DNA from: a virus
DNA length: 64,000 nucleotides
IMG/VR virus record: IMGVR_UViG_3300028030_000001
Span: 19,397-83,396 of that record
Strand: one strand, 5' to 3'
A program made the position numbers and the translations under genes. The notes below the pieces were generated by a model. That model saw only the letters and a list, made by a program, of their open reading frames with translations. It was not told the origin of the DNA and ran no database searches. Positions 1 to 8,754 of this stretch are shown piece after piece (position 1 is the first letter of the stretch; each line of letters begins with the position of its first letter).

Positions 1-461
1 TGAACACAAGCCCACGGTATCAATCTTCAGACTCAAGCAAAGTAGGTCCTCCGTCATTTATTGTTGAATCAGGAGGTGTATTCAAATGTTATGCGTCTTA
101 TATCTCTGACTTTAATATTGTCAATCTTGGGTCGGGAGGATCGTCTGTACTTGATATAGTTCGGTGTGATTTCTACAATAATAAAGCTGTTTATCTGAAT
201 TCGTCTAACCTTGATTTTATTCAGACTAAGTTACATTTTCCTGGCACTAACAAATCTAATATAGGCATAATTTACAGCATTAAATCATTTGAAGATATAA
301 CTGTGTTCCAGGCTACGGAATCGTTTACTGTAAGAACGAACATGACCATGAACAGGTATACAGCGTCTGATACAACTAATGACTTGGTAATACTTGACGG
401 TGTTACTGTTAATGTTATTGATTCGGATATTGACACAAGCAGTTTGAAACGTATTACATAA
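1..461 (+). CDS. Tail appendage protein, 3' part only
   Basis: The reading frame is open from base 3 to a TAA at 459-461, so this is the C-terminal ~152 residues of a gene that starts outside the window. The peptide is rich in Ser, Thr, Asn and Asp with alternating hydrophobic residues, as in right-handed beta-helix or beta-rich tail-fibre proteins. No catalytic motif is visible. The next gene starts inside the stop codon (TAATG), so the two are translationally coupled in the appendage operon. Role as a fibre or receptor-binding component is inferred from composition and position. Confidence 0.7.
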   Translation, partial: NTSPRYQSSDSSKVGPPSFIVESGGVFKCYASYISDFNIVNLGSGGSSVLDIVRCDFYNNKAVYLNSSNLDFIQTKLHFPGTNKSNIGIIYSIKSFEDITVFQATESFTVRTNMTMNRYTASDTTNDLVILDGVTVNVIDSDIDTSSLKRIT

Positions 462-1786
462 TGGCTGATTTTAGTGATGATTATAGTATAGTAGGAGCTT
501 CGTCTGATAACTTCAACTGTGACAGTACAGGTGGTTGGGGTACTGGCGGTAATGCTACATCTCTTGCTACGAACTCGGACAGGGTTGAAGGGTCTTATTC
601 GCTGGAATTGACAGCCTCTAATTCAGGGGATTCCTACTGGTATCATGATATATCGTCAGGATATAGGTTTAAAATAACGGAAAAAGATTTACACTTTTGG
701 TTTAAATACGTTAAAGGTAAAGGGGCTAATTTTCTTGTCCAAAACAGCACAGCGGTTGTAGTTAGATTGTATTTTGGCGGTACTACTAAATACGCTGATT
801 ATAGATGTACTTCTGAAGGAGATATAGAGCTTAAATTTGGTTGGCAGCTTTTGTCTTGTTCAGGTACTAATCTACGTGGAGGTTCTGTAGGTGGAGGGCA
901 TAACGGCGGTTCAGACTACGATTTAGACATATATCGTATAGAACTACATTTGAATTTTGCAAACAAAAACGACACGCCTCTTGCTATGGATTGCTGGTTT
1001 GTAGGAACCAAAATTGTAGTAACTAACGGAACAACATCTTCACCTTGTACGCCTGAAGATATTGTTTCGTATTCTGACACAGATAGATCAGCTTTTCCTT
1101 TAGGGCTTGCTAAACTTAACGGCAAACTTTTCGATCTTAAATCAGGTCTTGATATAGGCAACGGTTCTGACGGGGCAGGAAATGAGGGAGTGTTCAAGAT
1201 TACGTCAAGTTTCTTTCTTCTTAACCAGTTAAGTGAAGAGGTAAAGCACCATATAACGGTTAAAAATTATAGCCAGTTTCAGAGTGGTGAGATTGAAACT
1301 GGATCAGACGATAGTTATTACGTGCGAGGGTGTAAGATTGTTTTACCGGCTTCAAGATACTCGGATTTTGTTGTCCAGAACGGTGGAACTTGTAAACTGT
1401 ACGCTACCAAACTTTACAGATTCAGAAATATTTATTTAGGTGCTTTATCTGATACAGGTTCTACGTGTGAAATACATTCAGTAGATTTTGATTCAAATGA
1501 ATGTGTGTATTTTAGGGCTAACACACTTAATATGTCTGATGTACATATTCACGACAATCCTGCCAATATCGTAAATAATGCCTGTACATTTTCAGTGACT
1601 CCTGACAGCGTATCTACTGTAAAAATTTACAGGTGTCCGCACGGAGCATATTTTGATGCTAATGTGTCTGTATCAGACTTAACTATAACCGACACTACTA
1701 ATTATGATATAGGTATAAAAGATACATATACTGTACACATATTGAATAGTGTTTTCAATGCTAATAAACTTTTGAGGTTTACCTAA
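461..1786 (+). CDS. Tail appendage protein, beta-rich (441 aa)
   Basis: The first ~190 residues resemble a jelly-roll, carbohydrate-binding-type domain: an aromatic/glycine-rich start followed by alternating hydrophobic strands. The rest is beta-helix-like with many short Ser/Asn/Asp turns. There is no signal peptide. The start ATG overlaps the previous stop (TAATG) and the stop overlaps the next start. The likely role is a virion fibre or baseplate decoration that contacts the cell surface. This is inferred from composition and operon position only; no enzyme motif was seen. Confidence 0.65.
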   Translation: MADFSDDYSIVGASSDNFNCDSTGGWGTGGNATSLATNSDRVEGSYSLELTASNSGDSYWYHDISSGYRFKITEKDLHFWFKYVKGKGANFLVQNSTAVVVRLYFGGTTKYADYRCTSEGDIELKFGWQLLSCSGTNLRGGSVGGGHNGGSDYDLDIYRIELHLNFANKNDTPLAMDCWFVGTKIVVTNGTTSSPCTPEDIVSYSDTDRSAFPLGLAKLNGKLFDLKSGLDIGNGSDGAGNEGVFKITSSFFLLNQLSEEVKHHITVKNYSQFQSGEIETGSDDSYYVRGCKIVLPASRYSDFVVQNGGTCKLYATKLYRFRNIYLGALSDTGSTCEIHSVDFDSNECVYFRANTLNMSDVHIHDNPANIVNNACTFSVTPDSVSTVKIYRCPHGAYFDANVSVSDLTITDTTNYDIGIKDTYTVHILNSVFNANKLLRFT

Positions 1787-2622
1787 TGAATATAAAAGAT
1801 GTTACTTATGTAGGCTACAAGTCTATGGCTATATTGTGGGGTATCAGCAGTAATTACTGGGATATAGTTAAGGTATTCCGCAAACAAGCTGAGAGTAAAC
1901 AGTCTGAATATGCTCCTGGGTCTACCGAAAATGTGCGGTGGGAAAAGATAAAAGATAGGTGGAATGATTTAGCTGTTCGTATTTCGTGGGAAATGAAATA
2001 CTTAAACGGAAGTTATGGCGGTTACGGTCTTGGTGTGGAAAAGATGCTTTCACAACTATGGTCATATTTAGGCTATGACCACAAAGACTTACCAGCGTTT
2101 AGTTCATACAAACATTTGCCATTGTTGTTGCCTACAACTTTTAAAGTTGAGCCTCCCAATAATATAAGTAGTATAGAGCAACAACCTATTAGCAAAGAAG
2201 ATACTGAGTTAAGATCGCCAATACGCAACGAAAAAGAGTTTCAAGATCGGTATATCACACTGTTTAATGGTACAGTGTTTCGTATTTATACTAGTATTGG
2301 TCTTGGTATGTGGCTTAATAGTGTACTTGATAGAGACTCAGCAGATGACTATGCGTTAGATTTGTGGGACATAGTATTAGAAGGTTCCAGAAATTTTATG
2401 TATTATAGTAGGTCTTGTTTGTCAGAATCGGAAGCTAGTAATGTACAGTATTTTGACGGTAAACAAACAGATACGCAAGAAAAAATGAGAATAAGAGCTA
2501 AATACATAAGAAAACACGAAAATACTTTAACTGTCAATGGTGGAGTATACGCAATCAATAAAAGCAATATACCTGAACAATACATAAACAGTGTAAATAC
2601 TTTAGACGATTTAAATGATTAA
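1786..2622 (+). CDS. Hypothetical protein in tail operon (278 aa)
   Basis: Not recognised. It is a soluble, helix-rich protein with many Trp and Tyr in the first 110 residues (WGISSNYWD, WEKIKDRWNDL) and no signal peptide or zinc motif. This differs from the beta-rich appendage proteins around it, so it may be a non-virion or chaperone-like component. It is coupled to both neighbours: its ATG overlaps the upstream stop, and its last 8 bases overlap the start of the lipoyl-transfer homologue downstream. Confidence 0.6.
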   Translation: MNIKDVTYVGYKSMAILWGISSNYWDIVKVFRKQAESKQSEYAPGSTENVRWEKIKDRWNDLAVRISWEMKYLNGSYGGYGLGVEKMLSQLWSYLGYDHKDLPAFSSYKHLPLLLPTTFKVEPPNNISSIEQQPISKEDTELRSPIRNEKEFQDRYITLFNGTVFRIYTSIGLGMWLNSVLDRDSADDYALDLWDIVLEGSRNFMYYSRSCLSESEASNVQYFDGKQTDTQEKMRIRAKYIRKHENTLTVNGGVYAINKSNIPEQYINSVNTLDDLND

Positions 2623-3388
2623 AGGAAGACCTGTTTTATACACATACTATGAGCCATACATTGCTCCTGAATTTGCTTTAAGCTACATAGATGTTCTTAC
2701 AGATATTGTGGTGTCAAGTAAGGAGCAGTGTTTTTTGAAGTTTGATACTTTAGCACCTGCTGGCATAATGCTAGGTAAAGGTCAATCAATAAAGTGTCTA
2801 AACACTGAAAAAATAAGAGAAGATAAAATAAGAGTAACAAGAAGGCAAACTGGAGGTACTGCTATATGGGCTAATCCGTTTGATATAAGTTATACTATAT
2901 GTGTGCCTCAGAAATATATAGACACGAAAGACAGAAAACAAAGCGATATTTTTTTGTATTTTACTAGCATATTCGGTAAGGCCATAAACAGGTTAGGCAT
3001 AAAAGCTAATCAATCGAATTGGTCAACACACAGTGAACGTAAGTGTCAATTTTGTTTTTGCAGTTTAGATAAAGGGGAATTAACTGTAAACGGTAAAAAG
3101 TTATGTGGAGGAGCGTTTAAAGCCAACTCTCGTATATATATGCAACAAGGCTATACGCTTATTAACACTAATCAGGCTGATTTGATGAAATATTTTAACT
3201 ACACAGGTAAAGATATTGCTTGCGAAAACCTCAATAATTTACTAAAACAGTCTGTAAAAATAAAAATGTTTGTTGACTGTGTTATAGAAGAGTTCAGCAA
3301 GATTTTTGATGTAACAATTAAACACAGAACAACAGAAGAAACACACTTATCTATGCTTAATATAGATAGGTTCATTGTTCAGGTATAA
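2615..3388 (+). CDS. Lipoate-protein ligase / octanoyltransferase family protein
   Basis: The 257-aa protein carries the ordered motifs of the biotin/lipoate A/B ligase family: MLGKGQS near residue 52, RVTRRQTGGTAIW around 73-85 (family RRxxGGxAV), a KCQFCFC cysteine cluster at 143-149, and ELTVNGKKLCGGAFKA around 155-170 (family xVxGKKISGSAQ), then QQGYTLIN. Lys162 is the candidate conserved lysine. The Cys-Phe pair before the GKK motif recalls LipM-type octanoyltransferases, which use a cysteine acyl carrier. The expected role is transfer of lipoate or octanoate to a lysine. No lipoyl-domain substrate is visible nearby. Its place in a tail operon is very unusual. Confidence 0.85.
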   Translation: MIKGRPVLYTYYEPYIAPEFALSYIDVLTDIVVSSKEQCFLKFDTLAPAGIMLGKGQSIKCLNTEKIREDKIRVTRRQTGGTAIWANPFDISYTICVPQKYIDTKDRKQSDIFLYFTSIFGKAINRLGIKANQSNWSTHSERKCQFCFCSLDKGELTVNGKKLCGGAFKANSRIYMQQGYTLINTNQADLMKYFNYTGKDIACENLNNLLKQSVKIKMFVDCVIEEFSKIFDVTIKHRTTEETHLSMLNIDRFIVQV

Positions 3389-3390
3389 CG

Positions 3391-4521
3391 ATGTCGAGCA
3401 TACTTAACAGACGATGGACATGGAAGGTTAACGTACAGAGTGGCGGTAGTGGTGTAAGTAGTGCCAAGGTTGCTCTGTGGGATGCTGACTCGTCATTTTC
3501 CTCAAGCCTTACAAATTCTTCTGGCGATATAGCTGACCAATCCATTTACGAAGCTATATACACAATAACAGATACAAGCACTATAGCTGAGACACTAAAG
3601 ACTCCACATACTGTAGCCTGCCTTAAATACGGCCTGTCACCTGTTACGCTCTCAATCAATTTTATAGCCGCAAGAAAAGACACATTCTATATGTCTACAG
3701 ATTCGTTTATAACACAAACGGATCAGACCACGGTTGATGCCTATACCGGAATCAGTATAAGTCACAGCAACAAGACCATAACGTTATCAGAATCACATAC
3801 GATTGAGGAACTTTACGATTACTGTCAGAGCGAAGCATACAATAATCCACAGAAAGATTATCCTGACAGCATATTTAAAACAGTTGACGGTATAACATAC
3901 CAGTCCTATTACACTATAATACTAACTTCTGGCACATTTAATTGTAGCAATAAAACAATAAACTTTGTTTCTGGTGAAAAGTTAAAATGTCAAGGGGGTA
4001 TACCAGATAACATAAGTATAGTAGGCGATGTTGAGTGGGGTACATCTACATCACTAAGTAATTTCACTTTAGACGGAATATTGCAGTTTAATGATCCTGT
4101 TACATTAGATTTATACAACAGCAGCGTAGACACAGTAACAACTGAATCAGGAGAAACAGTTATTATAAATCTAAGCAAATCAACCATAAACACTAATAAC
4201 GATCCTACTAATATAACTATAAACAATTTTGTTGCTTTGGTGTTCAAAGTCACAGATATGGACGGAAATAATGTGCCAAATGCGGCTGTGTATTTGAAAG
4301 CCGATTCAGGAGGTGCTTTAGCACCTGGCACTCAAATAGTAAAAACAACTACAGACAGTAACGGGGAGCTTACTGTTAACTTTAACTACACATCTGACCA
4401 GCCAGTGATAGGCCACATAAGAAAAGCAACATCAAATCCGTATTACAAAACTTATACATTATCAGGCACAATAACCAGCAGTGGTTACAATGTTTCTGCT
4501 AAAATGGTAAAGGACGAATAA
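3391..4521 (+). CDS. Virion protein with Ig-like/carboxypeptidase-regulatory domains
   Basis: The 376-aa protein looks modular. Residues ~8-85 and ~280-376 resemble carboxypeptidase-regulatory/Ig-like beta sandwiches (pattern V.D..G..V..A.V......G....T..T..dG.....). The middle is beta-rich. Such domains often decorate phage fibres and capsids. The start lies 3 bp after the previous stop, and the stop overlaps the ATG of the coiled-coil gene. Role as an adhesin-like appendage is inferred. Confidence 0.65.
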   Translation: MSSILNRRWTWKVNVQSGGSGVSSAKVALWDADSSFSSSLTNSSGDIADQSIYEAIYTITDTSTIAETLKTPHTVACLKYGLSPVTLSINFIAARKDTFYMSTDSFITQTDQTTVDAYTGISISHSNKTITLSESHTIEELYDYCQSEAYNNPQKDYPDSIFKTVDGITYQSYYTIILTSGTFNCSNKTINFVSGEKLKCQGGIPDNISIVGDVEWGTSTSLSNFTLDGILQFNDPVTLDLYNSSVDTVTTESGETVIINLSKSTINTNNDPTNITINNFVALVFKVTDMDGNNVPNAAVYLKADSGGALAPGTQIVKTTTDSNGELTVNFNYTSDQPVIGHIRKATSNPYYKTYTLSGTITSSGYNVSAKMVKDE

Positions 4522-4718
4522 TGGACGATATTTCTAAGAAGAATTTTGTTACTATAGATGCTTGGCTCAAAAGAAACAACACCAGTATAAGCGAAGTATT
4601 AAGTAGATTAACAAAACTAGAAATTAAAGTGGCAGAACTTGAAACCGCTAATGCACAGTACAGAGAGCAAATAGCTATACTTAACGGGAGACTGTTTGGT
4701 GGAGGCCCTACAACATAA
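4521..4718 (+). CDS. Small coiled-coil protein (65 aa)
   Basis: Short hydrophilic protein with heptad-like spacing from about residue 18 to 55 (ISEVLSRLTKLEIKVAELET), ending in a Gly-rich tail GGGPTT. It probably trimerises or dimerises. It sits between two fibre-like genes with TAATG overlaps on both sides, so it may be a fibre stalk, connector or chaperone. No homologue was recognised. Confidence 0.6.
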   Translation: MDDISKKNFVTIDAWLKRNNTSISEVLSRLTKLEIKVAELETANAQYREQIAILNGRLFGGGPTT

Positions 4719-5860
4719 TGGCTATAACAGTAGAACCTGGCACATATATAATTCATGTACCTAAAGATGATCTTACCTTGGTTCAATCTGATCCTACAGA
4801 AATACGTGAGATGGACCTTAACTGGTTCAGAATGCAGTTGCGTGATTGGGAAGATAGTGAGGCAGGTATAGTTGAACCTGTTACGCATAATCACAATACT
4901 GAAGTTGTGTTAGGTGGTATAACCTATGCTAGAGTTATCGAAATATTGCCTCCGTACACTATAACATTCGAAGACGGCCAATATGCGGTTAATCTGGTAG
5001 GGGCAAATAGCAATGTCGGAGACAGAGTAAATGTTAATCAAGTTTCAATTCGTTCCAGTAATTCGGCAGGGCTGATTTTTAGTGATCTGTTAGAGTACGC
5101 TTCCTTTAATGGTTATGTAACTTACGATGAAGTTAATGGTGTTTCTGGTACTTTGATGCCTACAGGTACAGAAAAACAACCTGTAAATAATATGAGAGAT
5201 GCCAAACTAATAGCAGAATATAGGGGTTTGTTTAAAGGCTATATAAAAGGTGGTGGGATTACACTTGACGGTACAGAAGATGTAGCATCATTTGAATTTA
5301 TTGGTGAAGGCGGAGACAGGACAATAATTACTGTGCTACCAGAAGCTAACGTATCTAATTGTGTGTTTAGAAAAGCTTTCGTTACAGGTACTTTGGATGG
5401 AAAATCAAAGCTTGTTCAGTGTGCAATAGGCGATCTTTCTTATATTAACGGATATGTGTACGAGTGTTTCTTGGTAGGAGGCACTATTTCGTTAGGTGGT
5501 AATAGGGCTGCGGCGTTTCTTAACTGTTGGTCTGATAACTCTATGCCGGGAACACCTGTTATAGACTTAGGCGGGTCTGGACAGCCTTTGTCTATGCAAA
5601 ATTTTGTAGGGGAAATAACTCTTACTAACAAAACAGGCCCCGATTATGTCATGATAACATTAAGTGAAGGTTGTGTGTACGTTGATACAGCTACAATGAC
5701 TAATGGTACGCTTGTTGTGGCCGGTACAGGTCGTGTTATAGACATAGTAACAGGCAAAGATTTAGTTTCTGGTATGTATGGTAATATGGAAGTACAGAAT
5801 CACGTAATATCCCTATCAAATATAGCTGGTAGGGTGTGGTCACAAAACGAGGCCCCGTAA
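4718..5860 (+). CDS. Tail fibre/baseplate-type structural protein (380 aa)
   Basis: Starts MAITVEPGTYIIHVPKDDL, with an N-terminal ~110-residue domain rich in Asp, Trp and Pro, followed by a long Gly/Thr/Val-rich beta-helical stretch to the end. Proteins with this composition in this position are generally fibre or baseplate-wedge components, but the family was not identified. The gene is embedded in the overlapping appendage operon. Confidence 0.65.
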   Translation: MAITVEPGTYIIHVPKDDLTLVQSDPTEIREMDLNWFRMQLRDWEDSEAGIVEPVTHNHNTEVVLGGITYARVIEILPPYTITFEDGQYAVNLVGANSNVGDRVNVNQVSIRSSNSAGLIFSDLLEYASFNGYVTYDEVNGVSGTLMPTGTEKQPVNNMRDAKLIAEYRGLFKGYIKGGGITLDGTEDVASFEFIGEGGDRTIITVLPEANVSNCVFRKAFVTGTLDGKSKLVQCAIGDLSYINGYVYECFLVGGTISLGGNRAAAFLNCWSDNSMPGTPVIDLGGSGQPLSMQNFVGEITLTNKTGPDYVMITLSEGCVYVDTATMTNGTLVVAGTGRVIDIVTGKDLVSGMYGNMEVQNHVISLSNIAGRVWSQNEAP

Positions 5861-6132
5861 TGGCTACAGCTTGGGAAATATTAACGTCCAAATCTTCGGC
5901 TCCTTCTGGGAGCACAGCTTGGGAACATCTCAACAGTATAACAGGTTCTGGGGGAGTTTTTATTTTGGCTGACGGTATTGATTTGCTACTAAATAACGAT
6001 GTTTCAGTAGTGGATGTGTCTAATGAAGAAAAGTTGTCTGTTATACTGTCAGATAGCGATATTACAGTAACTGAAGATAACAGCAGAATAAGCATTAACA
6101 AAGACTATGTTGTTGATATTGTTAAGGGGTAA
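5860..6132 (+). CDS. Hypothetical structural protein (90 aa)
   Basis: The ATG at 5860 overlaps the upstream stop in the same TAATG arrangement used throughout this operon, so it is preferred over an earlier in-frame start. The protein begins MATAWEILTSKSSAPSGSTAW, where AWE repeats twice, then becomes acidic and beta-rich. No motif was recognised. Position suggests a minor virion component. Confidence 0.55.
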   Translation: MATAWEILTSKSSAPSGSTAWEHLNSITGSGGVFILADGIDLLLNNDVSVVDVSNEEKLSVILSDSDITVTEDNSRISINKDYVVDIVKG

Positions 6133-6135
6133 TTT

Positions 6136-6492
6136 ATGGCAGCAGCAGCTTCTTTAACTATAGAATACATGCGTGGGGATAGTTACCCCAAATATTTCAC
6201 AGTTATAGACACTGACACTAAAGAGCCTGTTCCTTTAGATGGATATACTGTGGTTATGACTGTTGACGAAAATCCTGAACCTAAAGACTCGTCTAGTATG
6301 GTTTTTCAGATTGATGGCGTTGTTGTTCCTGACGAAGTTGGTAAATTCTATATACACCCTACAGAAAGCAACAACAATATAGCACCAAACACTTACTATT
6401 TCGATTTTCAAATAATAAATAGTTCTTTAGGTATAAAAAGGACTATAGCTAAAGGTAAGTACAAAATTTATCAGGACATAAATAAGACTTAA
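6136..6492 (+). CDS. Hypothetical beta-sandwich virion protein (118 aa)
   Basis: Begins MAAAASLTIEYMRGDSYPKYF and continues with alternating beta strands (VPLDGYTVVMTVDENPEP, YYFDFQI). This resembles the small N-terminal attachment domains of fibre or baseplate upper proteins (BppU-N-like), an inference from pattern only. It is the last clearly virion-like gene before the membrane-protein genes. Confidence 0.6.
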   Translation: MAAAASLTIEYMRGDSYPKYFTVIDTDTKEPVPLDGYTVVMTVDENPEPKDSSSMVFQIDGVVVPDEVGKFYIHPTESNNNIAPNTYYFDFQIINSSLGIKRTIAKGKYKIYQDINKT

Positions 6493-6496
6493 TGGT

Positions 6497-6826
6497 GTGG
6501 ATATATTATTTGACAATAGTTTGTGGGTTTCTATGATTGAACCTGTTACTATTTGCTCTGCTCTGTCCATAGTAGCTAGTTTAGGCGATAGAAAAGGTTT
6601 AAAGAATAATATGGTGTGGTTTCTTCTATCAAACACCGTTTCCAGTGTTTGTATGGGTGTTTCTATACATATTATTGCGTATAGGTTTGATACTACACTA
6701 TTTAATGAGTATGAGTACGTTATGCTGATTGTGGCTGGTTTAGGCGGCGAACCGTTGCTTAGAAATATACAGAGTTTTCTTAGAAATATTAATGTTGTTG
6801 ATTTATTGAGGTGGTTACGGAAATGA
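6497..6826 (+). CDS. Small membrane protein, holin-like
   Basis: Begins at a GTG just after the previous stop. The 109-aa product has two or three predicted membrane segments: VTICSALSIVASL near residues 13-25, MVWFLLSNTVSSVCMGVSIHII near 39-60 and YVMLIVAGLGG near 73-84, then a basic C-terminus. Size and topology suit a holin, but there is no proof. It overlaps the next membrane protein gene by ATGA, which is in turn overlapped by a receiver-domain gene, so the three form one unit. Confidence 0.6.
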   Translation: MDILFDNSLWVSMIEPVTICSALSIVASLGDRKGLKNNMVWFLLSNTVSSVCMGVSIHIIAYRFDTTLFNEYEYVMLIVAGLGGEPLLRNIQSFLRNINVVDLLRWLRK

Positions 6827-7326
6827 GTAATTGCAGCTATCCTTGGCAGATTTCCGCTGTAGCTATGTTTATGATGTTGTTAACAGGTGTTATAGTGGTT
6901 TATGCCCCTGTATGGTTATACTGTGTGTTCATGATGTATATAGGGGCTGAGTATATGACATTGGCTGGAGGGTATCTGTTTTGGCTTAACAGACGTAAAG
7001 AGGATTATTACGAAGAGACCAGTGTTCTGTATAGTATTGTTATAACTGATACACGTCTTATTCTGATGTGTTCGGTTATAGATATGTACAATTTGCTTGT
7101 TATACAGCCTGAATTGTGTGTAAATTTTTCTAATTCTGTATTCATTTCCGTACTTATAGATAGACTGTTGTTGAGTGCCTTGGTTATACACGCTATACAC
7201 GCTATTCTTATGTATGAGCGTTTGTCCGGTGTAGAGTTCGGTCTGTACATGCCTTTGTGTAAGGCTATAAAGAAAATAATGACTCGTATAAGAGGTATTA
7301 AATATGAAGATTGCCATACTGGATGA
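6823..7326 (+). CDS. Multi-pass membrane protein (167 aa)
   Basis: ATG at 6823 overlaps the upstream stop (ATGA) and is chosen over an earlier GTG. About four hydrophobic segments are visible: ISAVAMFMMLLTGVIVVYAPVWLYCVFMM, a Leu/Ile-rich stretch near residue 70, VFISVLIDRLLLSALVIHAIHAILM near 110-135, and a basic tail. Function unknown. The reading frame runs 23 bp into the receiver gene, so production of the two proteins is likely coupled. Confidence 0.65.
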   Translation: MSNCSYPWQISAVAMFMMLLTGVIVVYAPVWLYCVFMMYIGAEYMTLAGGYLFWLNRRKEDYYEETSVLYSIVITDTRLILMCSVIDMYNLLVIQPELCVNFSNSVFISVLIDRLLLSALVIHAIHAILMYERLSGVEFGLYMPLCKAIKKIMTRIRGIKYEDCHTG

Positions 7327-7828
7327 TGTTAAAGGTGTAAGAGATAGTATAAAAACTTATTTATTGCATCATACATTCAAAAAGAGTGAGGATATAAGAG
7401 TAGATACTATATGTAGCTATTTCGATATAGAATCAAGTCAGCTTCTTGACTACGATCTTTTGATTATTGATGAAGCTATGGAAAAGGTGAATGGGAGCGA
7501 AATAGTGTCTCATTTATGGCACATGGTAGATAGAGACTATGACAAACTTCCGTGTATTGTATTTGTTACAGGTTTCTATAGAGGTGTGCTTGATGAAAGA
7601 CTGCGTAAAACAGGTTTTGACAGAAATAAATTGAGGTATGATGTGCTTCAAAAACCGTTTAAGTTTATTGATCTTAAAAAGGTCATATATGAAATATGTC
7701 CTGAATATGTGGCTTTTTATGCGGATGACGAACCTCTTACAGTTAAAGAGTGTGTCAAGAGCTTTATAGAAAACGTACTATTCGGGATATTGCCAATACC
7801 TACCAATTTAGGAGGAGTAGCACCATGA
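7304..7828 (+). CDS. Stand-alone response-regulator receiver protein
   Basis: The 174-aa protein has the full receiver (REC) signature: acidic pair Asp7-Asp8 (LDD), phospho-acceptor Asp56 (LLIIDEAM), Thr89 (VFVTGF), and Lys117-Pro118 (LQKPFK), with Asn63-Gly64 after the phosphorylation site as in canonical receivers. There is no output DNA-binding domain; residues ~130-174 are a short acidic/hydrophobic tail. No histidine kinase is visible, so a host kinase or a membrane partner (the gene upstream) would be needed. A receiver is unusual in a phage structural region. Confidence 0.85.
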   Translation: MKIAILDDVKGVRDSIKTYLLHHTFKKSEDIRVDTICSYFDIESSQLLDYDLLIIDEAMEKVNGSEIVSHLWHMVDRDYDKLPCIVFVTGFYRGVLDERLRKTGFDRNKLRYDVLQKPFKFIDLKKVIYEICPEYVAFYADDEPLTVKECVKSFIENVLFGILPIPTNLGGVAP

Positions 7829-8238
7829 GAAAGTTTATGTTCTTTATTCTGTTTATGTTCCTTGCAATACCTTGTTTCGGTGAACTGCTCACTGATTGTC
7901 CCGTAGACGGTAAGAGTCTTACTATCATTTATGACGGTGACTCTTACGAATCAGACGTAATAGACTGCTCTGAATCTTTTTATGGTCCAGGTTCGTGTAA
8001 TATCGAATTAAGGTGGTGGAGGCATATCACAGGCAACACATACGAGATTGTCTACACGTCTTTTTACTGTAGTGAATCAAAAATAGCTATAGATTCGCTC
8101 GGATGCTTTTATTCTGACGGTACGGTGATATGCCCTCTTACACGATCATCTGATATGATGACGTTTACGGTTGATGGTGTGGTTTATAAATATTCAAAAG
8201 ATATTCCTATGCTTCCTGTCACTGTAAGTAATCCATGA
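7825..8238 (+). CDS. Secreted/periplasmic hypothetical protein
   Basis: ATG at 7825 overlaps the receiver stop (ATGA) and has GGAGGAGT upstream. MRKFMFFILFMFLAIPCFG is a clear signal peptide, with cleavage probably after Phe-Gly. The mature ~118 residues contain about seven Cys, suggesting disulphides, and are beta-rich. Exported small phage proteins near lysis genes can be superinfection-exclusion or lysis-control factors. No homologue was recognised. Confidence 0.65.
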   Translation: MRKFMFFILFMFLAIPCFGELLTDCPVDGKSLTIIYDGDSYESDVIDCSESFYGPGSCNIELRWWRHITGNTYEIVYTSFYCSESKIAIDSLGCFYSDGTVICPLTRSSDMMTFTVDGVVYKYSKDIPMLPVTVSNP

Positions 8239-8423
8239 ATCACACTGTACCCGAAAAACAGTTAGCATACGCTATACCTATCCATTACTTTCCTGTCACT
8301 GTAACAAAAACACGAGTTAAGTTACGTTGCCCCTACTGTGATGAGATAATGACTGTTGATGTACCTGATAAGTACCCGTCACCGTTCAAGTGCAGTAATT
8401 GTAACAAGGATTTGGTTTTATGA
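8235..8423 (+). CDS. Zinc-ribbon protein (62 aa)
   Basis: CPYC at residues 32-35 and CSNC at 53-56 form a standard four-cysteine zinc ribbon in the C-terminal half (RCPYCDEIMTVDVPDKY...FKCSNCNKDL). Probable nucleic-acid or protein binding. The start overlaps the previous stop by 4 bases. Confidence 0.65.
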   Translation: MNHTVPEKQLAYAIPIHYFPVTVTKTRVKLRCPYCDEIMTVDVPDKYPSPFKCSNCNKDLVL

Positions 8424-8629
8424 ACGATTTGGTTAGAGATTTAGTGTATAATTCTCCGTGCTATCAAGTACATCACAATATGTTGAACTGTGCCCAGATA
8501 CTTGGATTTTTATGTGACAGGATAGAGTCAGGCAAATTTGCGTGTGACGGTAAAGACAAAAATATGTTAATTCGTTGTAAAGATTTACTTGAACAAGCAG
8601 TAAATAGTTGTCCGGAGGTTTGTAAATGA
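8420..8629 (+). CDS. Hypothetical protein (69 aa)
   Basis: Small helical protein with several Cys (NSPCY, LNCAQI, FLCDRI, RCKDLLEQAVNSCPEVCK) but no clear zinc motif. It overlaps both neighbours by 4 bases (ATGA), typical of this operon. Function unknown. Confidence 0.55.
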   Translation: MNDLVRDLVYNSPCYQVHHNMLNCAQILGFLCDRIESGKFACDGKDKNMLIRCKDLLEQAVNSCPEVCK

Positions 8630-8754
8630 AACGTAAAGTAGAAGTACGAGGCCAGAAACACTACAGAACTTCTATAGGTAATTCTTCTCACTCACGTCCG
8701 CTCAACAAACATAAGCGGCGTATGTTCAAGAAATATAAAGGCCAAGGAAGATGA
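8626..8754 (+). CDS. Very basic 42-aa protein
   Basis: A 43-codon frame with CCGGAGG upstream and ATGA overlaps at both ends, so it is almost certainly translated. The product is strongly basic with alternating Lys/Arg/His (MKRKVEVRGQKHYRTS, NKHKRRMFKKYKGQGR) and no hydrophobic core. It could bind nucleic acid or be a short internal head/tail peptide. No homologue was recognised. Confidence 0.55.
   Translation: MKRKVEVRGQKHYRTSIGNSSHSRPLNKHKRRMFKKYKGQGR

Noticed and set aside
6916-7317. Antisense reading frames opposite the membrane-protein gene
   Set aside because: The sense gene has coupled ATGA overlaps and membrane-type composition; the antisense frames have no ribosome sites.
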